The notes below the pieces were generated by a model. It saw only the letters and a list, made by a program, of their open reading frames with translations, searched no databases and was not told the origin of the DNA. From positions 620,001-684,000 of the forward strand of contig NZ_JALGBZ010000001.1 of NCBI RefSeq assembly GCF_023757625.1: a stretch of DNA of 64,000 nt, in the 5' to 3' direction. Positions 8,419-15,903 of this stretch are shown one piece after another. The DNA is from Halomonas sp. S3-1-1 (lineage in GTDB: Bacteria > Pseudomonadota > Gammaproteobacteria > Pseudomonadales > Halomonadaceae). The position numbers were made by a program, and so were the translations under genes. The stretch's first letter is position 1. Each line of letters begins with the position of its first letter.

Positions 8419-9909
8419 ATGAGCCAGCGCACTGCACCGCCCATTCGCCGTACCAAGATCGTCGCCACGCTCGGCCCCGCCAGCGACCGGGAAGGCGTTC
8501 TCGAAGCCATGTTGAAGGCGGGGGTGGACGTGGTGCGCCTCAACTTCTCCCACGGCACCGCCGACGATCACCGCGCCCGGCTGACGCGCGTGCGCGATAT
8601 CGCCGCGCGGCTGGGTCGAAGCGTGGCTGCCCTTGGCGATTTGCAGGGCCCGAAGATTCGCATAGCGCGCTTCAAGGAAGGCAAAGTTGTGCTCCAGGAG
8701 GGCCAGTCCTTCGTGCTCGATATGGCGATGGACAGCGACGCCGGCGACGCGGACCGGGTGGGCTGCGATTACAAGACGCTTGCCCAGGACGTGGCGACCG
8801 GCGACCGGCTACTGCTCGATGACGGCCGCGTGGTGCTCGATGTCACCCGTGTCGAGGGCCAGCAGGTGCATACCGAGGTCGTGGTCGGCGGCAAGCTCTC
8901 CAACCACAAGGGCATCAACAAGCAGGGCGGCGGGCTCTCGGCGCCGGCGCTGACCGATAAGGACAAGGAAGATCTCAAGACCGCCGTGGAGATCGGCGTC
9001 GATTATCTGGCGATCTCGTTTCCGCGCTCGGCCGCGGACATGCAGGAAGCCCGGCGTCTGCTGGGTGACGAGGGCGCCGAGATCGGCCTGGTCGCCAAGG
9101 TGGAGCGCGCCGAGGCGGTGGCGGATGAGGCCACGCTCGACGGCATCATCGAGGCCTCGGAAGCGGTGATGGTCGCTCGCGGCGATCTGGGCGTGGAGAT
9201 CGGCGACGCCAAACTTGTTGGCGTGCAAAAGCGCATGATCAAGCGCGCCCGCACGCTCAACCGCGCGGTGATCACCGCTACGCAAATGATGGAAAGCATG
9301 ATCGCCGCACCGCTTCCGACCCGCGCTGAGGTGTTCGACGTGGCCAACGCCGTGCTCGATGGCAGCGATGCGGTGATGCTCTCGGCCGAAACCGCCGCCG
9401 GCGACTACCCGGTCGAAACCATCGAAGCGATGGCGCGCGTGTGTCTGGGCGCCGAGCGCGAGCGCACCGTTCAGGAGTCTGGCCACCGCATCCACGAAGG
9501 CTTCACCCAAGCCGACGAGACCATCGCACTTTCGGCGATGTACGCCGCTAACCATATGAAAGGCGTGGTCGGGATCGCCTGCATGACCGCCTCTGGCTAT
9601 ACGCCGCTAATCGCCTCGCGCATCAGCTCCGGTCTTCCGATCGTGGGCCTGGCCCACAACCCGGTCGCCCAGCGGCGCATGGCGCTTTACCGCGGGGTGG
9701 TTTCGCTGCCGTTCGATACCTCACAGATGAGCGCGACCGAGCTCAACGACCGCGCGCTCGAGATGCTGGTCAGCCACGGAGTGGCAAGTCCCGGCGATCA
9801 CGTCATCCTGACGCGCGGCGATCACATGAACGCCCACGGCGGCACCAATACCATGAAGGTGATGTCGATCACTGACGAGCATGCGCGTACTAACGGGAGC
9901 GCCTCATGA
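8419..9909 (+). CDS. pyk: Pyruvate kinase
   Basis: The 496-residue protein shows the pyruvate kinase core: [35 protein letters not shown], the catalytic [13 protein letters not shown], the substrate-site MMESMI and [17 protein letters not shown], then the C-terminal allosteric domain. It converts phosphoenolpyruvate and ADP to pyruvate and ATP. Sequence style fits the proteobacterial PykA (type II) group. Its stop overlaps the DUF192 gene start by four bases, which is an unusual partner for pyk. Confidence 0.95.
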   Translation: MSQRTAPPIRRTKIVATLGPASDREGVLEAMLKAGVDVVRLNFSHGTADDHRARLTRVRDIAARLGRSVAALGDLQGPKIRIARFKEGKVVLQEGQSFVLDMAMDSDAGDADRVGCDYKTLAQDVATGDRLLLDDGRVVLDVTRVEGQQVHTEVVVGGKLSNHKGINKQGGGLSAPALTDKDKEDLKTAVEIGVDYLAISFPRSAADMQEARRLLGDEGAEIGLVAKVERAEAVADEATLDGIIEASEAVMVARGDLGVEIGDAKLVGVQKRMIKRARTLNRAVITATQMMESMIAAPLPTRAEVFDVANAVLDGSDAVMLSAETAAGDYPVETIEAMARVCLGAERERTVQESGHRIHEGFTQADETIALSAMYAANHMKGVVGIACMTASGYTPLIASRISSGLPIVGLAHNPVAQRRMALYRGVVSLPFDTSQMSATELNDRALEMLVSHGVASPGDHVILTRGDHMNAHGGTNTMKVMSITDEHARTNGSAS

Positions 9910-10451
9910 ACCTGTCGCGTCGTAAGCTCATCAAGGCCGCGCTGGGGGCGGCGCTCGTCGCCGGCGTGGCTGCCCCCGCCCTCAACGTCTTCGCCGCCGA
10001 GCCCGACACCGCGAAAGCGGCGGCAGAGGAGGCCGGGACGCTTCCGCTAACCATTCACACCGAGCAGGGCCCGCACCGCCTGGATGTCGAAGTGGCGGAG
10101 ACGATCTCGCAGCGCCAGAAAGGGCTAATGGGGCGCGAGCATCTGCCTGAGGAGCGCGGCATGCTGTTTCGCTTCGAGCGTGAGCAGCCCGCGGGCAACG
10201 CCTTCTGGATGTTCCATACGCTGATCGCGCTGGATATCGCCTTTATCGACGGTGAGGGGCGGATCGTGGCGATCAACACCATGCCGCCATGTGAGTCCGA
10301 GGCTGCCCGCGAGTGTCCGGCCTATCCGGCGGGCGCGGCGTTCACTTCGGCGCTTGAGGTCAACGCTGGCTACTTCGAGGCGCGCGGTATTGAGGTGGGC
10401 GACTGCGTTTCTGTGCCGGCGCTGGCCGGTTTCTGCCGGCCCGACGCCTGA
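9906..10451 (+). CDS. DUF192 domain protein with a Tat-like signal peptide
   Basis: The 181-residue protein opens with [11 protein letters not shown], a twin-arginine pattern followed by a hydrophobic stretch and an FAAE cleavage region near residue 31. The DUF192 domain follows: [50 protein letters not shown], and [15 protein letters not shown]192 proteins are small exported proteins of unknown biochemical role. The gene overlaps pyk by four bases, so the two are co-translated. Confidence 0.85.
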   Translation: MNLSRRKLIKAALGAALVAGVAAPALNVFAAEPDTAKAAAEEAGTLPLTIHTEQGPHRLDVEVAETISQRQKGLMGREHLPEERGMLFRFEREQPAGNAFWMFHTLIALDIAFIDGEGRIVAINTMPPCESEAARECPAYPAGAAFTSALEVNAGYFEARGIEVGDCVSVPALAGFCRPDA

Positions 10452-10455
10452 TCGA

Positions 10456-10486
10456 CCGCCCGGCGAGGTTTTAAGGCGCCGGGCGG
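10456..10486. terminator. Shared hairpin between convergent DUF192 and EamA genes
   Basis: CCGCCCGGCG and CGCCGGGCGG make a ten-base perfect stem around an 11-base loop. It covers the end of the minus-strand EamA gene and is followed by CGCTTTT on the plus strand, so it can serve the plus-strand operon. Confidence 0.6.
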
Positions 10487-11331
10487 CGCTTTTGGAAACG
10501 CAGCAGAATCAATCCCACCCCGGCGACCACCAAGCCGCCGCCGGCAAGCTTGTGCACGCCCAGGGGGTCGCCCATCAACAGTGCTCCCAGCCCTACCGCC
10601 AGCACCGGTACCAATAGCGTCATCGGCACCACCTTGTTGACCGGGTGGCGGCGTAGCAGCGCGTACCAGATGCCGTAGGCGAGAATCGACGACATCACCG
10701 CGGTGTAAAACACTGCCCCCCAGCCGGCGAGCCCTGCCGCGCGAATGGCCTGCCACTGCCCGCTCTCAAAGAGCCAGGAGCCGAGCGCGACCTGGGGCAC
10801 TGCGAACAGCGCGATCCAGCCCGCCAGCGCCAGCGGTGCGATGTTTGGGCCGCGCTTGATCAAAAGCTGCGACACGGCCCAACCCAGCGCGCTCAACAGC
10901 AGAATGCCCAGCGGCAGCGGAGCGGGCAGCGTGGGGCCACCCGCCAGCACCACCACGCCGGCAAACGATAGCAGCAGTCCCGCCAGCCGCTTCGGCCCCA
11001 GCTTCTCCTTGAGAAAGATGACCGCCAGAATCGTCGCAAACGGCGTGCCCATCTGTACCAAAAGCGCCCCGGTGCCCGCCTCGGACTGGCCCAAACCGAT
11101 GAACAGCATGGCAAAGTGCAGCGTGCCGAAGGTGACGGATAACAGCAGCAGAAACGGCAGTTGGGCGCGCGGCACCGGGTAGAAGGGCACCAGAATGAGC
11201 GCCACCAGCGCAAAGCGCAGCGTGGTCATGAAAAGCGGCGGGAGTTCCGCCACGCCGACCTTGATGACGACGATATTGAGCGCCCAGATGGCAATGACCA
11301 GAAGGCCCAGAAGTAAATCGCGTAGCGGCAC
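10471..11331 (-). CDS. EamA/DMT-family transporter
   Basis: The 286-residue protein is a ten-helix drug/metabolite-type membrane carrier with two EamA halves. The first half has IWALNIVVIKVGVAELPP, LRFALVALILVPF and the PFATILAVIFLKEKLG motif; the second has the equivalent LLVPVLAVGLGALLMGD. Members export amino acids or other metabolites, and the substrate is unknown. The gene is convergent with the DUF192 gene and divergent from the TRAP operon. Confidence 0.85.
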   Translation of the reverse strand: MPLRDLLLGLLVIAIWALNIVVIKVGVAELPPLFMTTLRFALVALILVPFYPVPRAQLPFLLLLSVTFGTLHFAMLFIGLGQSEAGTGALLVQMGTPFATILAVIFLKEKLGPKRLAGLLLSFAGVVVLAGGPTLPAPLPLGILLLSALGWAVSQLLIKRGPNIAPLALAGWIALFAVPQVALGSWLFESGQWQAIRAAGLAGWGAVFYTAVMSSILAYGIWYALLRRHPVNKVVPMTLLVPVLAVGLGALLMGDPLGVHKLAGGGLVVAGVGLILLRFQKRRPAP

Positions 11332-11504
11332 GGCAGTGTCCTGTCGTTGAAAAGAGGGTGATTAAAAGAGGCTTCACCATCATAACAGCCCGGCTCTCTT
11401 CCCTTCGCCCTTCAAGTGCCTACAATAGGCGAGGCGCTGCGTGGGCCAACGACCGCCGCGCCTCGTTCACATCCCCTATAAAAACCAGATAAAAAGGAAT
11501 CCTC

Positions 11505-12515
11505 ATGACGCTGACACGCCACCTCTCCCGCGCAGGCCTGGGCCTGACCGGTGCCGCGCTTTTGACGCTGGCCGTTTCCGCCCAGGCGCGCGAGCTTTCC
11601 GTTTCTACGGTGCTATCCGACGCCTTCCCCTGGGGGCAGGCAGCAGAAAAGTGGGCCGAACTTTTGGAAGAGCGCAGCGACGGCGAGCTGACGCTGCGGG
11701 TTTACCCCAACTCGCAGCTGGTCTCCGGTGATCAGACCCGCGAGTTCTCCGCCATGCGCTCCGGGCTGATCGACGCCGCGGTAGGCTCGACCATCAACTG
11801 GTCGCCCCAGGTGCCAGAGCTCAATCTGTTCTCGCTGCCGTTTTTCATCCCCGATGTCGCCGCCGTCGACGCCGTGACCCAGGGTGAGGCGGGGGAGATG
11901 GTGTTCGAGGCGATCGAGTCTCGCGGCATCGTGCCGCTGGCCTGGGGGGAGAACGGCTTTCGCCAGGTTTCCAACTCCAGTGGCCCGATCAGCGCCCCGG
12001 ACGACCTCGACGGGCTGAAGATCCGCGTGGTCGGCTCGCCGCTGTTCCAGGACACCTTTGCCGCGCTCGGCGCCGACCCGACCCAGATGAGCTGGACTGA
12101 CGCCCAGCCCGCGCTGACCACCGGCGCCGTCGACGGCCAGGAGAACCCGCTGTCGGTGTTCGACGCCGCGCGTATCGACCAGGTCGGCCAGGAGTACCTG
12201 ACGCTCTGGAATTACATGAATGACCCGCTGATCTTCGCGGTCAACCAGCAGGTGTGGAGCTCACTCAGCGAAGAGGAGCAAACCATGCTGCGCGAAACTG
12301 CCCAAGAGGCCGGTGCCTGGGAAATCGATATGACCCGCGAGCAGGAGAGCGAGCGTTTGGCGGCGATCGAGGAGCGCGGCGTCACCGTCACCGAGCTAAG
12401 CGATGACGAGTACCAGGCGTTTCGCGAGGCGACCCAAAACGTCATGGAAAAATGGGCGCCGCGCATCGGCGAGGAGCTCATGGAGTCGGCGCAGTCGGCC
12501 ATCGATGCGCGCTAA
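11505..12515 (+). CDS. dctP: TRAP transporter substrate-binding protein (DctP family)
   Basis: The 336-residue protein has a signal peptide cut after AQA near residue 29 and then the DctP fold: TVLSDAFPWGQAAEKWAELLEERSDGELTLRVYPNSQL, the carboxylate-anchoring region PDDLDGLKIRVVGSPLFQDTF and DGQENPLSVF. It captures an organic acid or similar solute in the periplasm for the DctQ/DctM permease encoded next. An AAGGAA ribosome site precedes the ATG. Confidence 0.92.
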   Translation: MTLTRHLSRAGLGLTGAALLTLAVSAQARELSVSTVLSDAFPWGQAAEKWAELLEERSDGELTLRVYPNSQLVSGDQTREFSAMRSGLIDAAVGSTINWSPQVPELNLFSLPFFIPDVAAVDAVTQGEAGEMVFEAIESRGIVPLAWGENGFRQVSNSSGPISAPDDLDGLKIRVVGSPLFQDTFAALGADPTQMSWTDAQPALTTGAVDGQENPLSVFDAARIDQVGQEYLTLWNYMNDPLIFAVNQQVWSSLSEEEQTMLRETAQEAGAWEIDMTREQESERLAAIEERGVTVTELSDDEYQAFREATQNVMEKWAPRIGEELMESAQSAIDAR

Positions 12516-12526
12516 GCGCCTGATCC

Positions 12527-12548
12527 GCTACCGGCTGTAGCCGGTAGC
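12527..12548 (+). other. Intercistronic hairpin between dctP and dctQ
   Basis: GCTACCGGCT and AGCCGGTAGC form a perfect ten-base inverted repeat starting 12 bases after the dctP stop, without a U-tract. It may stabilise the upstream mRNA segment or attenuate read-through. Confidence 0.55.
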
Positions 12549-12568
12549 GCTACCCTTTAGAGGCTACC

Positions 12569-13048
12569 ATGCAAGAATTTTCCGATGCGCGCCTCGAGCG
12601 TTGGCTGGGCTCGCTATCGTTGATCGTCATTTCGCTCATCAGCCAGGGTAACGTGGTAACGCGCTACCTGACCGGCGGCTCGTTCTCATTTACCGAAGAG
12701 TTTTCCGTATTTTTGCTGGTGGTGCTGACCTTTGCCGGCGCCAGCGTGGCACTCCGGCGCAACCGTCATATTCGTATCAGCTTTCTCGAGCGCATGCTGC
12801 CCGAAAAATGGCGCGGCGCGCTGATTCTGTTTCAGGGCGCCTGCGGGCTGCTGGTGCTGGCGCTGATCACCTGGTACGGCGGCAAGCTCGCCTTTCAGGA
12901 GTATCAGTGGGAGTCGCTCTCGCCCGGGCTTGGCCTGCCCCAGTGGTGGTATCTGGTGTGGCTGCCGGTGCTCTCGGCGCTGATGCTTTGGCGCCTCGTA
13001 CAGCAGACCCGCGAGCGGCTGAGTGGGAGGCTGCGCGATGACCCCTGA
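12569..13048 (+). CDS. dctQ: TRAP transporter small permease (DctQ family)
   Basis: The 159-residue protein has four predicted membrane helices and the DctQ pattern SFTEEFSVFLLVVLTFAGASVALRRNRHIRISFL, with LPQWWYLVWLPVLSALMLWRL near the end. It pairs with DctM in the inner membrane. It overlaps the dctM start by 11 bases. Confidence 0.9.
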   Translation: MQEFSDARLERWLGSLSLIVISLISQGNVVTRYLTGGSFSFTEEFSVFLLVVLTFAGASVALRRNRHIRISFLERMLPEKWRGALILFQGACGLLVLALITWYGGKLAFQEYQWESLSPGLGLPQWWYLVWLPVLSALMLWRLVQQTRERLSGRLRDDP

Positions 13049-14342
13049 TATCTGGATGCTGCTCGCCTTCGCCGGGCTCCTGATCGCCGGGGTGCCGGTG
13101 GCCTTTTCGCTGGCGCTGGCGGGCTCGGTCGGCATCGTCACTGGGCTCTCGCCGGATATGCTGGCAACGCTTGGCACCAACACCTACAACAGCATCGCCA
13201 AGTACCCGCTGATCGCCATTCCGCTGTTCATTTTGACCGGGCTGATCTTCGAGCGCTCCGGCGTGGCGCTGCGCCTGGTGCGCTTCGCTCAGGCGCTAAT
13301 TGGCCCGCGCCACGGCGGCCTGGCGCTAGTGGCGGTGCTAGTGTGCATGATCATGGGCGGCATGTCCGGCTCAGGGCCTGCCGACGCCGCGGCGGTGGCG
13401 ATGGTAATGCTGCCGAGCATGACGAAAGCGGGCTACCCCAAGCCGTTTTCCGCCACGCTGATCGCGGCGTCCGCCTCCACCGCAATTCTGATTCCGCCGT
13501 CGGTGGCGCTGATTCTCTACTCGATCGTGGTGCCCGGCGTGGATCTTCGCGCGCTGTTCGCCGCCGGGCTCTTCCCCGGCATTCTGGCGGGGCTTTCGCT
13601 GCTGATACCAGCGATGCTGCTGGCCAAACGCTACGGCTGGGAGGGCAGCACGCCCGAGAGCGACGCCGAGCGCCTAAGCGTGGGCGCGGCGTTCAAACAG
13701 GCGCTGCCGGCGCTGTTCGCCCCGGTTTTGATTCTCGGCGGGCTGCGCTCGGGGCTGTTCACGCCGACCGAGGCGGCGGTGGTCGCGGTCGCCTACGGCA
13801 CTCTGGTTGGGCTCTTTCTCACCCGAGAGCTCTCACTCAAGGATCTCTGGGCGCTTTTGGGCGAGGCGGCGATCATCTCTGGCGTAGTGATGCTGATCAT
13901 CGCGCTGGCCGGCGTGTTCGCCTGGGCCGGCACCATGCTCGGTACCTTCCGCCACCTGGCGGAGTGGATGATCGGGTTGACCGACAACGGCGCGCTGCTG
14001 CTGGTACTGGTAATGCTGGCGGTGCTGATCGCCGGGATGCTACTCGATGCCATTTCGATCTATTTGATCCTGATGCCGATTCTGATTCCGGTCATGCAGC
14101 ACTTCGAGTGGAACCCGGTGTGGTTCGGCATTTTACTGGCCATGAACATCGCCATTGGTCAGTTCACCCCGCCGGTGGCGGTGAATTTGATGGTCACTAC
14201 GGAAGTGGCGAAGATCCGCCTCGAGCACACGCTGGGGTGGGCGCTGGTATTCGTTGCCGCCATGGCCTGCGCGATGGCCATCGTGGCGCTGTTTCCCGGT
14301 ATAGCGCTTTGGCTGCCGACGGTGCTTGGCTACAACGTATGA
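13038..14342 (+). CDS. dctM: TRAP transporter large permease (DctM family)
   Basis: The 434-residue protein has about 12 helices and the DctM landmarks FALVAVLV-like helix after GPRHGGLA, IMGGMSGSGPADAAAVAMVMLP, ILIPPSVALILYSIV, FTPTEAAVVAVAYG and GQFTPPVAVNL. It is the sodium-coupled transport subunit. The ATG at 13038 lies inside the end of dctQ, giving translational coupling; an upstream in-frame GTG lacks support. Confidence 0.92.
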   Translation: MTPDIWMLLAFAGLLIAGVPVAFSLALAGSVGIVTGLSPDMLATLGTNTYNSIAKYPLIAIPLFILTGLIFERSGVALRLVRFAQALIGPRHGGLALVAVLVCMIMGGMSGSGPADAAAVAMVMLPSMTKAGYPKPFSATLIAASASTAILIPPSVALILYSIVVPGVDLRALFAAGLFPGILAGLSLLIPAMLLAKRYGWEGSTPESDAERLSVGAAFKQALPALFAPVLILGGLRSGLFTPTEAAVVAVAYGTLVGLFLTRELSLKDLWALLGEAAIISGVVMLIIALAGVFAWAGTMLGTFRHLAEWMIGLTDNGALLLVLVMLAVLIAGMLLDAISIYLILMPILIPVMQHFEWNPVWFGILLAMNIAIGQFTPPVAVNLMVTTEVAKIRLEHTLGWALVFVAAMACAMAIVALFPGIALWLPTVLGYNV

Positions 14343-14360
14343 CGCGGCGTCAGCGCTTGG

Positions 14361-14374
14361 AAACGCTAGCGTTT
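14361..14374. repeat. 14-base perfect palindrome after dctM
   Basis: AAACGCTAGCGTTT is a perfect palindrome 18 bases after the dctM stop. The rest of the 418-base gap to the TAXI gene shows no coding pattern apart from the tandem repeat listed separately. A role as a regulator site or in RNA folding is possible; no U-tract follows. Confidence 0.3.
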
Positions 14375-14695
14375 AAAATGCGCGCGGCGCTAAACGTGCG
14401 TTTGTAAGCAGACTTCATATACTCAGTGAAAGCGCTGGCTAAAAGAATTTCAGGCGCTAAAAGCCAACGCAAGGGGCTGCGCCTGGTGGAATGTGTGGGG
14501 CGCACGGGGTAGGCGCTGGTCGAGGCCGCCCGCGCTCTTTTTTCGCCAAGTCGTTATTTTTTCGCTAAAGTAAACGAGCCTCGGCCGCAAAACGGCAGAG
14601 TGACTGCAAAGAGTTAAACGATTGACGCTCAAGCGTTTTGAACGGAAACACTCAGGGGACCCCGAACGGGTGGTTCAACGCGCACAGTGTCATGT

Positions 14696-14746
14696 AAGAC
14701 GATGCTCATAAAAGACGATCTCACTCAAGACGATCTCATAAAAGAC
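14696..14746 (+). repeat. 15-base tandem repeat in the leader of the TAXI SBP gene
   Basis: Three units, AAGACGATGCTCATAA, AAGACGATCTCACTC and AAGACGATCTCATAA, are followed by a partial AAGAC. They end 14 bases before the ATG of the binding-protein gene, next to its ribosome site. Confidence 0.6.
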
Positions 14747-14760
14747 AACGAGGTGTGCCC

Positions 14761-15741
14761 ATGAAGCGCCATGTATTTTCGACCGCTGCCTTTTCAGGCG
14801 CGCTGATTGCCGCGGCAAGCTTTGCAAGCCCGGCGGTTGCCCAGGAACGCTACATCACCATCGGTACCGGCGGTCAGACCGGCGTTTACTACGTCGTCGG
14901 CCAGTCGGTGTGCCGCATGGTCAACCGCGGCAGCGAAGAGCACAACATTCGCTGTAACGCGCCGTCCACCGGCGGCTCGGTCGCCAACGTCAACGGCATG
15001 AAAAACGGCGACCTGGACATGGGCGTCGTGCAGTCCGACGTGCAGTACCGCGCTTACAATGGCGAAGCCAACTTCGAAGAAGAGGGTCCGTGGGAAGACA
15101 TGCGCGCCGTGTTCACCATGCACGGCGAGCCGCTCACCGTGGTCGCCCGTGCCGACGCTGGTATCGAGAACATCAGCGATTTCCCGGGTAAGCGTGTGAA
15201 CATCGGTAACCCCGGTTCTGGTCAGCGCAACACCATGGACGTCGTCATGGACGCCTTTGGTTGGGACGAAGATACCTTCGCGCTCGCCTCTCAGCTCGAC
15301 GCCGCCGAACAGGCCGCCGCGCTTTCCGACAACAACATCGACGCCATGGTTTACGTCGTCGGCCACCCCAACGGCTCCATCCAGGAAGCGACCACCACCA
15401 TTGATGCCAAGCTGGTCTCGGTCACCGGTGACGAGATCGATGGGCTGATCGAAGAGTATCCGTACTACACCCGCTCCGTGATTCCGGGTGGTCTGTACCG
15501 CGGCAATGACGAAGACGTCGAAACCTTCGGCGTGGCGGCGACCTTCGTCTCCTCCACCAACGTCGACGAAGACGTGATCTACGAAACCGTGAAGGCCGTG
15601 TTCGAGAACTTCGACCGCTTCAAGCGCCTGCACCCGGCGTTCGAGAACCTGAACGAAGAAGACATGATCTCCGATGGCCTGACCGCGCCGCTGCACGCCG
15701 GCGCCGAGCGCTACTACCGTGAGCGCGGCTGGATCGAGTGA
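14761..15741 (+). CDS. TAXI-family TRAP transporter solute-binding protein
   Basis: The 326-residue protein has a signal peptide ending in AVAQ near residue 29, then the TAXI signature YITIGTGGQTGVYYVVGQSVCRMV, RCNAPSTGGSVANVNGMKNGDLDMGVVQSD and the KRVNIGNPGSGQRNTM loop. TAXI proteins feed fused 4TM/12TM TRAP permeases. The ATG at 14761 is preferred to the GTG six bases upstream because of the GAGG spacing. The fused permease gene follows after 162 bases. Confidence 0.92.
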   Translation: MKRHVFSTAAFSGALIAAASFASPAVAQERYITIGTGGQTGVYYVVGQSVCRMVNRGSEEHNIRCNAPSTGGSVANVNGMKNGDLDMGVVQSDVQYRAYNGEANFEEEGPWEDMRAVFTMHGEPLTVVARADAGIENISDFPGKRVNIGNPGSGQRNTMDVVMDAFGWDEDTFALASQLDAAEQAAALSDNNIDAMVYVVGHPNGSIQEATTTIDAKLVSVTGDEIDGLIEEYPYYTRSVIPGGLYRGNDEDVETFGVAATFVSSTNVDEDVIYETVKAVFENFDRFKRLHPAFENLNEEDMISDGLTAPLHAGAERYYRERGWIE

Positions 15742-15790
15742 GCCGACAAGCGCTAGGCGGTAGGTACCGATAGCGCCTTGAGAAGACGAT

Positions 15791-15819
15791 AAGCGCGGGC
15801 GCCATGGGTGTCCGCGCTT
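15791..15819 (+). other. Hairpin between TAXI SBP and fused permease genes
   Basis: AAGCGCGG at 15791 pairs with CCGCGCTT at 15812, and the inner bases extend the stem with G-U pairs. It is followed by TCG rather than a long U-tract. It matches hairpins at the same place in the other tripartite operons. Confidence 0.5.
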
Positions 15820-15903
15820 TCGTTGGAAGCGACGTTATACATCACGTCGAAAGCGTCGCTTAAGGCGCGATCGACCGGCGCGGATCTTGAAAAGGACAAG
15901 CGT

